A stretch of 64,000 nucleotides of DNA from the NCBI GenBank assembly GCA_930367205.1, contig OV884009.1, positions 96,431,189 through 96,495,188 of the forward strand, in the 5' to 3' direction. The stretch comes from Acanthosoma haemorrhoidale. Lineage: Eukaryota > Arthropoda > Insecta > Hemiptera > Acanthosomatidae. Below the pieces are notes generated by a model, which worked only from the letters and a program-made list of their open reading frames with translations, did not search any database and was not told the DNA's origin. Positions within the stretch are counted from its first letter, which is position 1, and each line of letters begins with the position of its first letter. This document shows positions 20,057 through 29,248 of the stretch, piece by piece. Both the position numbers and the translations under genes were made by a program.

Positions 20057-20280
20057 TATATATCTGTACCTCGGAGGGATACAACATGAGCTCCTTTGGA
20101 TTCGTCCCACATAATACAATGGACTGACGAATCAGAAGAATCAAAAAGGGTGTAATTCAACGTCCAAAGTTTTCTCTTGTAAAAGCTTATGCAATTTGTT
20201 ATAAGGGGTGACGGCAAACATGTTTGAAGATCACCCGTTAATACCTTAAGTGTTGTATCCCTCCGAGGTACAGATATATA
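20057..20280. mobile_element. MITE with perfect 28-bp terminal inverted repeats
   Basis: A 224-bp unit has identical inverted ends: TATATCTGTACCTCGGAG at 20059 reading inward, and its complement at 20251-20278. The match is perfect over 28 bp. The inside has no coding capacity. The ends run into TA dinucleotides, consistent with a TA target duplication, but the AT-rich context makes this ambiguous. The superfamily is not recognised. Confidence 0.8.
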
Positions 20281-20283
20281 TAT

Positions 20284-20464
20284 AATGCTTATCGGCTTTA
20301 GAATTCAAAAACAAAGGAAAAAAGGTACTGAGAAACAACACGCATAAAAATTAGAACTAGACTGTTTATTTCAAGTCTATAACCCTGTATATTTACATTC
20401 GGGATGTTTACATCCCGACGTTCGGGGATTAAGGTTGAGTACTAATGCTGCCCGGAGCTTAACT
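20284..20464 (-). mobile_element. Solo LTR of family A (A2 type)
   Basis: It is the reverse complement of the A2 3' LTR (8400-8584), with about 10% difference and a perfect GGGATGTTTACATCCC. The right end is TTAACT next to (TA)n. The left AGTTAA end is degraded. No internal sequence is attached. Confidence 0.85.
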
Positions 20465-20480
20465 TATATATATATATAAA
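20465..20480. repeat. (TA)n tract between the solo LTR and A4
   Basis: A short TA repeat is the only sequence between the two family A LTRs. Confidence 0.85.
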
Positions 20481-20664
20481 AGTTAAGGTTCGGACGTCGT
20501 AGGCAGCCAGCCTAATCCTTAAGTCATCGGGATGTAAACATCCCGAATGTATTTAGAGAGGCTTTAAAAGCTCAAATAAAAACAGTCTTGTGACAACTCT
20601 CGTTCAGTGACTACATTCAACCTCTTTCCTTTTTCTTCTCGTTTTTCGTTGACGATCGTTAACT
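20481..20664 (+). repeat. 5' LTR of A4
   Basis: It begins AGTTAAGGTTCGG and ends GATCGTTAACT. It contains the near-palindrome GGGATGTAAACATCCC at about 20530-20545, then CAAATAAAAACAGTCTTG, a likely polyadenylation region. Confidence 0.95.
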
Positions 20665-20681
20665 GGTGCCGAAACCCGGGA
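20664..20681 (+). other. Primer binding site of A4 (tRNA-Phe)
   Basis: TGGTGCCGAAACCCGGGA directly adjoins the LTR and is the exact complement of the last 18 bases of eukaryotic tRNA-Phe, including CCA. Confidence 0.85.
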
Positions 20682-20772
20682 GCGGAGTGGGTTCGAGTCA
20701 TTAACGTGCGAGTTGGTTTTTTTTTTTTTTTTCCTTCTTATTCACTTTCGTGTGATTTAATTAAAGTAGGTA

Positions 20773-21944
20773 ATGGTGGAATTGCGGCCGGCAGCGTTTG
20801 AAGTTCCACAGTTACCTAAAGAAACCATGGCTGAAGCCCATGCGAACACACTGGCGTGGATGAAGGTGCGGGCAGTGACGTCACAGGACATGAGGAAAAT
20901 GATCTCAGACCTCGAAAAATTTTCTGGGGAAATAGGTGAGTTAAATCATTTTCTCAAAGGTGGAGATAGGATTATGGAGAGGATACAAGCCAAGATGGAC
21001 GAAGGGTTACTCGACCCAGGTGACGCTAAGTCAATAAAGGCAGACCTGGTGTGCAGGGTGAAAAGGAAGGTGCTGAACCTGATACAGGCGGACGAGGAAA
21101 CCCCGTGGGAGATAGTAAAGACGAGACTGAAAAAAGCATATGGGGGGGGGGACGATGGACCCCAGAGGAGGATATATTCCAAATGTTTCGAGAAATGAAA
21201 TCTCCGAGACAGAATAGTGGACAGTATGCTGCAGTCCTGGTTGTCCGCTACAATAAAATAAATGAGAAAATGAGGGAGACAACTAGCGCCGATGAAGTGG
21301 AGGGCAGGATGGGATTCCTGTCAACAATCTTAAAGGTACAATTAGCGAAGGAGACGGGAAGGAAGGAAGGGTTCCCTAATGAGCGATCGTTCCTCGAATG
21401 CGCCCAGGCGATGATAGATGTTAGCGCAAGGGAAGAAGAAGTAAAAATGAACGAAGATGACAACGATTGGAGCCAGATCCCATATAGGAGAAACAGGACC
21501 CCAAAAGCAGTGTGGAAGAGACAGGAAACGCCGTTTGCCGGTAGAGACAGGGGAGCGACAAGAGAGAGAAGATTGGGAGTGACGAGGCCTAGGTACGCAC
21601 CTCGGGAAGAAGAAAGGAAATGTCATGGTTGTGGAAAGACGGGCCATCTGGTAGCTCAGTGCCCTCGCACTAAGTGCTTTGAGTGTGGGGAAGAAGGACA
21701 CATAGCAAGACAATGTCCATACTTGTTTCGTAGAAGGGAATTTCACAAAGCAGAACCAATGGAGGTGAACAACCAGGAAATCCGGGAGAGGCGGAGCGCG
21801 ACACCAACAGAAATTGGATCATCGGGCGACGAGTCATCAGGGACGTCGGAGACAGACGGAGAGGAGTCGAAGCGCAGCGGGAGCAGACGACGAGAGTGGC
21901 AGAAGAATCCCTCGCGCAGATGGGAGCGGCGTACGGAGGCCTGA
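20773..21944 (+). pseudogene. A4 gag with two zinc knuckles, one frameshift
   Basis: The ATG at 20773 opens MVELRPAAFEVPQLP, a start shared with A5 gag. The frame continues to the GGGGGGGGGG run at 21144-21153, where A2 and A5 have a shorter, mixed purine sequence. The extra G shifts the frame, and the protein continues in the other frame to 21944. That part has RWTPEEDIFQMFRE, FLSTILKVQL and the knuckles CHGCGKTGHLVAQC and CFECGEEGHIARQC (about 21620-21720). A single indel in a homopolymer is the only clear defect, so it may be recent or even a sequencing error. Confidence 0.9.
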
Positions 21945-21949
21945 GGAGA

Positions 21950-22245
21950 GTGGCAGCAGAGAGGCGACCGCATCCTAAGGTGCAATACAGTGCGGGAAAG
22001 GATGTGTGGTTTGCCAATTATCGAGTTCGGGAAGGGGGAGAGGTGCCTCATTGATACTGGCAGCACCAATACAATAATATCTCGTGGTGCGTTAGAGAGG
22101 TTGCGTAGAGGAGAGAGGGCACACCAGATCAAGGTATGTAAGTGTAAATTACTTACTCTTGGGGGACCCTGCGAAGTAATGGGAGAAGCGGTCGTGGGGC
22201 TGGAAGAATGGGCGAAAGTAATGGGTGACATAAAAGTACAACGTC
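21950..22245 (+). pseudogene. A4 aspartic protease, C-terminally truncated
   Basis: Frame 21990-22240 contains LPIIEFG, then the active-site motif LIDTGSTNT and the typical LGGPC at about 22160. It corresponds to the protease in A1, A5 and A6, which processes the Gag-Pol polyprotein. After about 22240 the sequence jumps to the end of RNase H (VADWLSRA), in a different frame. Confidence 0.85.
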
Positions 22246-23769
22246 GTGGCAGATTGGCTGTCGCGCGCTATTATGGTGAACGCCATAGAAGAAGGGGAAA
22301 TATCGAGCGGTATGAGGCAGTTCATTGAGGAATGGACGCCTGGAGAAGCGGGCAGGAGCAGCACGCGGAAAGATAGTGACAGGAGTGCGGACACACCATC
22401 AGACGAGTCTATAGGAGAGAGACCGCGTGATATGGAGACGACGGACGAAATTATCAATGATAAGCGGAGGCAGATCATTTGGAAAACTCAAACATCGGGT
22501 GCTCTGAAAATACTCCATAGTACGTACGGTAGGAGTCAGATCGCGACGATTTGGTCACCACCGGGAGTTCGAGGAGATCAAATTTGTCAGGCTCTCAAGG
22601 ACGTGTCCAAACCCGGCAAAACACACCATTTATTCGTGGGCAACGAGACTGTGTGGGACAAAATTAAAAAGCTGTGGCAGAAAGAGCTGTTGGGGGTGGA
22701 TCGCTCGTTCATTCGGTGTCTTTCCGTGGTCCAAACCCTGCGGGACGAGGAGCAGCAACGCGAGGTAACACTGGCGTATCACCAAGGAAAAACCAACCAC
22801 CGCGGTGGGCAGGAGACGGCACAAGCACTACGAAGGCGCTATTTTTGGTGGGGGATGCAGCGGACTATTCAGGAGGTCATCGGAGCATGCGAAGTTTGTC
22901 AGAAGACGAAATATGATAGAAATCCCCCGCAGGGACTCCAGGAGGAATCACCCACGGCAGAAGCACCACTGACGGAGATTCAAGTGGACACCTTCACGTG
23001 GCGGGGTTTTAAGTGGGTCACTATCATCGACCCATTTAGCAAAGTGGCTATGGCCTACGCGGTGGGAGACAAGTCATCAGATTCCATATTACAAGCCCTC
23101 AACACATGGTTTCAGTTCTACGGCATACCAGAGAGGATCTCGTCGGACGGGGGACGGGAGTTTGACAATGCAACCGTGAGAGCCGAAATGCAAAAACGGG
23201 ATGTGGTATGGCATTTTAATACCCCCGGGCATCCCAAGAGCAGGGGAACCATCGAAAGGTTACACAGCACCCTCAGCGACCACTTACGCGTGTACCAGGT
23301 GGATAAAGGCCTGTCGGCGAACGTAGCGATGCCAATGGCGGTGGCGGCATACAACCACTCGATACATGCCACGACGGGGTTAGCACCCTTCGAAATTTTG
23401 TTTGGATTACGAGTGAGACCGAGGAACTGGCCAGAGACGGTGGCGGATGAGGGAATGGTGGCACAGCTCCATAACACCCACATACAGCTCGGAAAGATGT
23501 GGTACAAAGTACGCGATAAGATTATGCGCGAAAAATCCAAGCGCGTGGCACGGGCAAATTTGAAGGTGCGGGATCGCATAGGAGCAATATCGATTGGGAC
23601 CGTTGTGTACAGAAAAGTCGTGTCAAATCGTAGTAAGGAACTTATTCGGTATGAGGGGCCCTTTAAGGTCATCATAATTCGGGAACATAATCTCGTGACC
23701 ATCGAGAGTATGACCACCCCAAAGAAGAGGCGAACCGTTCACATTGAACAGTTGAAACTCCCAACATAG
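22246..23769 (+). CDS. A4 integrase with RNase H remnant, open frame
   Basis: The frame is open for 507 codons. It starts at the end of RNase H (ADWLSRAI) and covers a long acidic linker and the complete integrase. That includes the zinc finger HQGKTNHRGGQ with CEVCQKTKYD, core aspartates in QVDTFTW and SSDGGREFDNA, and glutamate in GTIERLHS. A C-terminal domain follows, with VRDRIGAISIGTVVY and YEGPFKV. No defect is visible. The enzyme inserts cDNA into the host DNA, and with the TA-flanked copies here it is a candidate for a protein that prefers TA repeats. Translation would normally be from Gag-Pol, so the start is not a real initiation site. Confidence 0.9.
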   Translation: MADWLSRAIMVNAIEEGEISSGMRQFIEEWTPGEAGRSSTRKDSDRSADTPSDESIGERPRDMETTDEIINDKRRQIIWKTQTSGALKILHSTYGRSQIATIWSPPGVRGDQICQALKDVSKPGKTHHLFVGNETVWDKIKKLWQKELLGVDRSFIRCLSVVQTLRDEEQQREVTLAYHQGKTNHRGGQETAQALRRRYFWWGMQRTIQEVIGACEVCQKTKYDRNPPQGLQEESPTAEAPLTEIQVDTFTWRGFKWVTIIDPFSKVAMAYAVGDKSSDSILQALNTWFQFYGIPERISSDGGREFDNATVRAEMQKRDVVWHFNTPGHPKSRGTIERLHSTLSDHLRVYQVDKGLSANVAMPMAVAAYNHSIHATTGLAPFEILFGLRVRPRNWPETVADEGMVAQLHNTHIQLGKMWYKVRDKIMREKSKRVARANLKVRDRIGAISIGTVVYRKVVSNRSKELIRYEGPFKVIIIREHNLVTIESMTTPKKRRTVHIEQLKLPT

Positions 23770-24135
23770 GGGGGAGGGTGTTGAATGTGCGTAAGATGGT
23801 GTGCCCTCGATCCGATACGGAGCAACTGATCCGGAATCATATGTTTCACATGTTCACATTCACATGTGCTGCTCAGAGAGAGTTTTTGTTTTCATTATTT
23901 ATATTGTGGATGTTCCATTTTTTTTTTTACCTGGCAGCCACCGGGTCCAGGGCGAATGTATTATTTTTTGTTATTATTATTTTTGTTTTATTTCTGTATT
24001 ATCTCTTTTCTTTGCTTTTTTGTGAGGACTATGAATATATTAGACCGTAAACGTGATGTAAGGGATTACAGGCTGTGTGCTGAGTGCGGCGGACCTTGGA
24101 GTTTTCGAAGAGATATGCGTAAACTGGCAGGGGGG
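23770..24135 (+). other. A4 3' untranslated region and polypurine tract
   Basis: No homologous coding frame and no envelope-like protein is seen. The short open frames here are Phe-rich readings of T-rich DNA. The end, CGTAAACTGGCAGGGGGG at 24118-24135, is the polypurine tract shared with A1 and A2. Confidence 0.7.
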
Positions 24136-24314
24136 AGTTAAGGTTCGGACGTCGTAGGCAGCCAGCCTAATCCTTAAGTCATCGGGATGTAAACATCCCG
24201 AATGTATTTAGAGAGGCTTTAAAAGCTCAAATAAAAACAGTCTTGTGACAACTCTCGTTCAGTGACTACATTCAACCTTCCTTTTTCTTCTCGTTTTTCG
24301 TTGACGATCGTTAA

Positions 24315-24316
<2 letters not shown>
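24136..24316 (+). repeat. 3' LTR of A4
   Basis: It matches the 5' LTR at 20481-20664 over its whole length, except CCTCTTTCC versus CCTTCC near the end. It is followed directly by a long (TA)n tract. Confidence 0.95.

Positions 24317-24356
<40 letters not shown>
24317..24356. repeat. (TA)n tract between A4 and A5
   Basis: About 40 bases of pure TA repeat separate two family A elements that point in opposite directions. Confidence 0.95.
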
Positions 24357-24358
<2 letters not shown>

Positions 24359-24541
24359 TTAATCGTCGGCGGTTAAGTGTGATAAAAGTATAATAATGAC
24401 AGAGGAAAAAACACCGACACACTGTGACTCCAGTAAAAGACTACTTTATTCTCCTTAGTAATCCGACCTACATAGGATCATGGGTTGTTTACCTCCCATG
24501 ATCGTATTAGTTTACAACATAACTTGCCTCTGGCTTTAACT
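24357..24541 (-). repeat. A5 3' LTR, A6-like subtype
   Basis: On the minus strand it starts AGTTAAAGCCAGAGGCAAG and is about 95% similar to the A6 5' LTR (33593-33774) over the first 110 bases, then diverges. It contains ATGGGAGGTAAACAACCC and an AATAAA. The polypurine tract GGCAGGGGGG adjoins it at 24542-24551. Confidence 0.9.
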
Positions 24542-24794
24542 CCCCCCTGCCAGTTCCTGACCATCCGTCAGGAACTGAAACTTAACACTTATGCTAATTA
24601 TATACAGTTCTGACATAATAATTTCCTGCTCGCCTAGAGCAGCACAACACTGTCTTATAATCATAAAAACAGAACATAACTTTATCCAATGTGGTACAAG
24701 GTTAAAACAGTAAAATAAAAAAACATGTATCTGGCAAATGCCACAAAAAACCAAAAGAGATGTGTGCAGGAGTGAGAAAATTAGAGTAAATTTC

Positions 24795-25878
24795 CTATTT
24801 GGATGGCTTCCCCGCTGGAAGCTTTAACTGCTCGAGATGGACAGTTCTCCTCTTCGCGGGTTCATGAACACTCTGGATGGTCACCAAATTGTGTTCACGA
24901 ATCGTGATCACCCGGAAGGGACCCTCATAACGGGACACCTCCTTACTCCTATTGGAACCGATCTTACGATATACCGTCGTGCCTATCGCAACGCACCCTT
25001 CTAGTGGTTTGACGCCCGCGTTCTCCCTCAACACCCTCCTGGATTTTTCCCCGGTAATTCTCGCGTACACCTTCCCCCATACTTTCCCCAGTTCCACGCG
25101 GTTGGTGGTGAGTTGTGCGGACGTCTCGTCTCCCACCACCGTTCTACTCGTGTCTCGGCGACGCCCACGAAGTCCGAAAAGGATTTCAAAGGGTGAAAAC
25201 CCGGTGGTCGTGTGGACAGAATGGTTATACGCAATGACCGCCCTAGGCATTGCCTCTGCCGGCTCCAACCCTTTGTCGGCATTGTAGACGCGGAGATGAT
25301 CGCCCAAGGTACTGTGGAGACGCTCAATTCCTCCTCGGCTCTTTGGATGCCCTGGGGTATTGACGTGCCACATCACGTCCAGAGCCTTCATCTCTTTCCG
25401 CACGTCGGCGTTATCGAACTCCTTTCCACCGTCCGACGCTATCCGATCTGGGACGCCGTAGAATTGGAACCAACGCCTCAGCGCGCCTAGCACTGCTTCC
25501 GATGACTTTTCCCGAATAGGGTATGCCATAGCCATTTTACTAAAAAGGTCAACCATGGTGACCCACTTGTGTTCCCGCCAAGTGAAAGTATCAACTTGAA
25601 GGTCAGTGAGCGGTGTTTGCGCCGTGGGAGTCTCGACTTGTTGCCCGGTAGGTGGGTGCCTGTCATATTTGGTACGATGACAAACTTCGCACGCAGCTAG
25701 TGTTTCCTGGATTGTCTTTCGCATCCCCCACCAGAAATACTTCCGCCTCAACGCCTGAGCCGTCTCTTGTTCTCCCCTGTGGTTGGTTTTGCCCTGATGG
25801 TACGCTAGCGTGATCTCCTTCTGCGTTGGCTCATCCGGGATGGTCTCTACCATCATGGTACACCGTACAAATGTCGCG
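24795..25878 (-). pseudogene. A5 integrase, open, joined to RT by deletion
   Basis: The minus-strand frame has HQGKTNHRGEQ and CEVCHRTKYD, the zinc finger. The core aspartates lie in QVDTFTW and ASDGGKEFDNA, the glutamate in GGIERLHS, and the C-terminal domain contains YEGPFRV. Near 25878 the sequence changes from RNase H (GAVLSQDRD) to integrase (IATFVRCTMM) with loss of the rest of RNase H and the linker. Integrase residues themselves are complete. The piece ends with LKLPAGKPSK, about 250 bases before the LTR. Confidence 0.9.
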
Positions 25879-27341
25879 ATCCTGCGAGAGTACCGCCCCC
25901 AACGCGTATTCACTCGCATCTGTGGTAATCATGAAGGGGAGTGCAAAATCTGGAAACGCTAGTATAGGCTCTTCCTGTAGCCGCTCCATGCAACGTCTTA
26001 TATTGTTCTCCATTACCGGGGTAATGACGACTTTTTGTCCTTTTTTAAGGAGATTGTTAATAGGGACGAGGTACTCCGCCATTTCTGGAACGAATCTGTG
26101 GTAGTAGTTCAGGGATCCGAGTAAGCGCCGGATTCCTTTGACGTCTTTTGGGATAGTCATCCGCTGGATGGCCTCCACCTTCCCACGATCGGGTTGCACT
26201 CCCTCTCTGGAAATTATGTGGCCTAAAAATTTCACCTGCTCTTGTCCCAAAAGCGACTTCTCCGCAGACAATTTCAGCCCGAATTGCTTAATTCTGTCAA
26301 AAACCTGTCGCAGATGGTCCTGGTGTTCTACCTCATCTCGACTGAAAACCAGGAGGTCGTCCATATCTGGCAAAACGACTCCCCAATCCCTCTTAAAAAC
26401 TCGTCCATCAGCCTCTGGAACGTTATTGGCGCGTTTTTCAGCCCAAACGGAATTCTGGTGAATTCGTAATGTCCCCGCTCGAACGTGAATGCCGTTTTGT
26501 GTTGGTCTCCACGACGCATCCGAATTTGATGGTAACCCGCCTTCAGGTCCAGTGTACTGAATACCTTTGCTCCACTTAGGCAGTCCAGGATGTCTTCAAA
26601 GCAAGGAATGGGGTATTTTTCGTCTATAGTATTGTCGTTTAATTGCCTGTAGTCTATTACTACGCGGTATTTTTCGTCACCGGACGACCCTTTCTTTTTC
26701 ACTGCCCACAGGGGACTGTTGTATGGAGACGTACTATCTACTATGATGCCCTGTCGTTTCAATTCTTCGATTTCGTCGCTTATATGCTGTCGCAGTGCCT
26801 GCGGGTATCGTCTCTCTTTGATATATATCACTCTCTCCTGCTTCAGTGGGATCTCATGGACCGTTTCCCCCGTCACTCCCAGTTTGTCCCCTTCGTTGAA
26901 AAATATATCGGCATACTCTCGCCGAATAGCGCGTTCCCAGTTGTCCTCCCGATCGATCGCTCCGATTCGCTCCTTCCCGTCCCCCACGGTTCCTGTACAC
27001 CGGTATAACATTCTTCCCAGTCTAATATCCCATATTCCGTTACGGCACTTCACTCTTGCTCCTATCCTTCCCAAGAGATCGCACCCTATGATACCATCGT
27101 ACTCGCGCGGCATCTTCCTAACCACGTGTATTTTCAAATATTCCCCCTTTTTCGCCCACCTATCCAATCCCATTGTCAATTCGCCTTCGATTTTACACGG
27201 CCCTCCTAGGGGGTTAAGCTTGCACTTGCATGCCTGAATCCGCGACGACCCCTCGCCCACACACAATCTGTCCGCCGCTTTCCTGCTGAGAATAGTACAG
27301 GAACTCCCAGTGTCTATCAAGCATCTCACTCCTCTCGCCAC
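25831..27341 (-). pseudogene. A5 protease and reverse transcriptase, broken at the YMDD motif
   Basis: Protease (LIDTGSSCT, at about 27310) and RT (DYRQLND, LDLKAGYHQI, FGLKNAP) are open from 27341 to 26328. There the bases coding the catalytic CQIYMDD read TGCCAGATATGGACGAC. Four bases are missing, so the tyrosine is lost and the frame shifts. RT continues in another frame from 26373 (DMDDLLVFS) through the thumb to the RNase H aspartate (TTDASEYALGAV), then meets the integrase junction at about 25878. RT would be inactive. Confidence 0.9.
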
Positions 27342-27506
27342 TCCAATAATGGGTATACCGCCGTAATTCCCTCTGACGCTATAGTTTATTAACGTGCGGC
27401 CACCCCTCTGCCAGCCCGCTCCTCAGGCCACCGCTTGCCGTTTCCTTCCTCCTTCCGTGCCATATCGTCTGCTTCTTACGTAGTCCCTGTCGTCCTCTCC
27501 AGTCTC

Positions 27507-28609
27507 TTATCTTCTGCTCCTGGGTTCATCTTCTTCTTCTTCTGTCTCCGACGCTCCCGTAGTTTTTGACGATTCGGAGGGGGTTCTGGTTCTTCTCCAT
27601 ACCCTCTGTGCGTTTACCTCCATCGGTTCCGGCCTATACCTCTCTGTTCGCTGGAAAATGTATGGACACTGCCTCGCGATGTGTCCCTCAATTCCGCATT
27701 CAAAACATTTTGTTCGCGGGCACTGCGCCACTAAATGTCCAATTCTTCCACATCCGTGACATTTTCTGTCCTCCTTCCTCCTACTGGGTCTCGGTCTCCT
27801 TTGGCTAAGTCTCCTTCCTTCAACCGCCGCCCCTTTTTTCTCCGCATACCGTTGATCCTTTCTCTTTCATGCCTGTTGCGGCATTCTCGGCCTCCTGTAC
27901 ATTACTTAGGACCACCCTGCCTCGTCTGCCTCTAATTTTTCTTCTTCCTCACGGGCACTAGTGTCCATTAAATCTTGGGCGCACTCAATGAACGATCGGT
28001 CTCCCGGTAGACTATCTTTCTTGCCGGTATCCATGGCCAACTGTACCTTCAGAATGGTCGATAGGAATGCCATCCGGCCTTCCACTTCCGCTAGGTTCAC
28101 CGTTTCTCTCATTTTTTCCGTTATTTTGTTAAACTTTGCCAAGAGTTCTCCGGCGTACTGCCCTTTCGTTTGATTGGGCCGTCTGGTCTCCCTGGACATC
28201 TGGAAGATGTCCTCTTCTGGTGTCCATCTGCCTCCCCCGTATGCCTTCTTTAGTCTTTCTTTTACCACGGTCCATGGGGTGTCTTCGTCGGCCTGTATTA
28301 GGTTTAGTACGCTCCGTTTTATTCTACACCCTAGATCCGCTTTGATTGATTTTGCGTCACCACAGAGTCGAGTAAACCCTCACTTGCCTTCGCCTCTACT
28401 CTTTCCATAATCCTATCCCCACCTTTGATGAAATGGTTCAATTCGCCTAACTCTCCTGAGAATTTCTCTAGGTCCGATATTGTTCTCCTCAGGTCCTGTG
28501 ACGTCGCCGCTCGCACCTTCATCCAAGCCAGGGAGTTTGCATGAGCTTCGGCCATCGTTTCCCTAGGTAATTCGGGCACTTCGAAAGCCGCAGGCCGTAA
28601 TTCTACCAT
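27507..28609 (-). pseudogene. A5 gag in three frame fragments
   Basis: The ATG at 28609 opens MVELRPAAFEVPELP, as in A4. Frames change near 28340 and near 27910. The middle part (28268-27906) has RWTPEEDIFQMSRE and FLSTILKVQL. The last part holds a first zinc knuckle near 27745 and a second one, CFECGIEGHIARQC, near 27690. Each fragment aligns with A2 and A4 gag, so the frame changes are decay, not splicing. Confidence 0.85.
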
Positions 28610-28690
28610 GTAACTAGGTCACTTTCCCAATAAAACAACAGGAAAAAAAAACTAAAATTTTACTCACAGTTGTTTACCAGAATACTCGTA

Positions 28691-28710
28691 GTTCCCGGGT
28701 TTTGGCACCA
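28691..28710 (-). other. Primer binding site of A5 (tRNA-Phe type)
   Basis: On the minus strand TGGTGCCAAAACCCGGGA follows the LTR, the same variant as in A1. Confidence 0.8.
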
Positions 28711-28894
28711 GTAATCGTCTCCCAGCTGTAGACGATCGAGAAAAAGGAATGAATAAGGAGGTAGATGATATAATAAGAAGGTTTGTTTTATAACTGGCTT
28801 TATTTTCCTCCTGATCCTCTATACACACGTTACGGGTTTGTTTACCCTAGGCTACAAGGTATTAGGCTTAACATTGCCGTACCGCTAGACGTAA

Positions 28895-28896
<2 letters not shown>
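28710..28896 (-). repeat. A5 5' LTR, different subtype
   Basis: On the minus strand it runs from AGTTACGTCTAGCG to GACGATTACT. It shares GGGTAAACAAACCC and the general layout with other family A LTRs, but most bases differ from the LTR at the other end of the element. Confidence 0.8.

Positions 28897-28936
<40 letters not shown>
28897..28936. repeat. (TA)n tract between A5 and B2
   Basis: About 40 bases of TA repeat lie between a family A LTR and a family B LTR. Confidence 0.95.
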
Positions 28937-28940
<4 letters not shown>

Positions 28941-29248
28941 AGTTTCGAATTCAGAAAGTTAAAGGAGGTGGAGGTTCACAGGTTATAAATCGAACACTTG
29001 CAGATGCAGTTTAGAACTGTAATATTAAACATATGTACACATTAGCTAGCGCTACAAATATAACAATAAACCAACAAAACTTATAACTAACCTGAATCAA
29101 TACAATTGTCGATAATAAGTGTTGACCATTGTCTTAAAAAGCGTACCCATATTCAGGAGGTTACAACTCAGAGCGTCCTTTGATAGTAGCGCTCTCTGTC
29201 GGGGCATCTCGCATGTGCCGAAGTTTGGTGGTTACGTTCAAACTTACA
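28937..29248 (-). repeat. 3' LTR of B2
   Basis: This 312-bp repeat has perfect inverted ends. TCCCCCC (29249-29256) beside it is the polypurine tract on the minus strand. Confidence 0.95.

Larger units (their letters stand above)
20481..24316 (+). mobile_element. Gypsy-type element A4, RT-deleted
   Basis: Two almost identical LTRs (184 and 181 bp, the main difference a 3-bp indel near the end) enclose a primer site, gag, protease and integrase. Reverse transcriptase and nearly all RNase H are deleted at about 22245. Both flanks are (TA)n. LTR ends are AGTTAA and TTAACT. The similarity of the LTRs indicates a recent insertion, so the deletion probably existed, or arose, at transposition. The copy would depend on an RT supplied elsewhere. 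Confidence 0.9.
24357..28896 (-). mobile_element. Gypsy-type element A5 with mismatched LTRs
   Basis: Minus-strand order is LTR, primer site, gag, protease, RT, integrase, polypurine tract, LTR. The two LTRs do not match. The right one (28710-28896) belongs to a different subtype from the left one (24357-24541), which is close to the A6 5' LTR instead. Either the copy is a recombinant of two subfamilies or two truncated insertions lie side by side. RNase H is deleted at about 25878. Both ends abut (TA)n. Confidence 0.85.

Noticed and set aside
23778..24141. Overlapping Phe-rich open frames after the A4 integrase, considered as a possible envelope gene
   Set aside because: They are too short, overlap in all frames, are readings of T-rich untranslated sequence, and have no counterpart in A1, A2 or A5.
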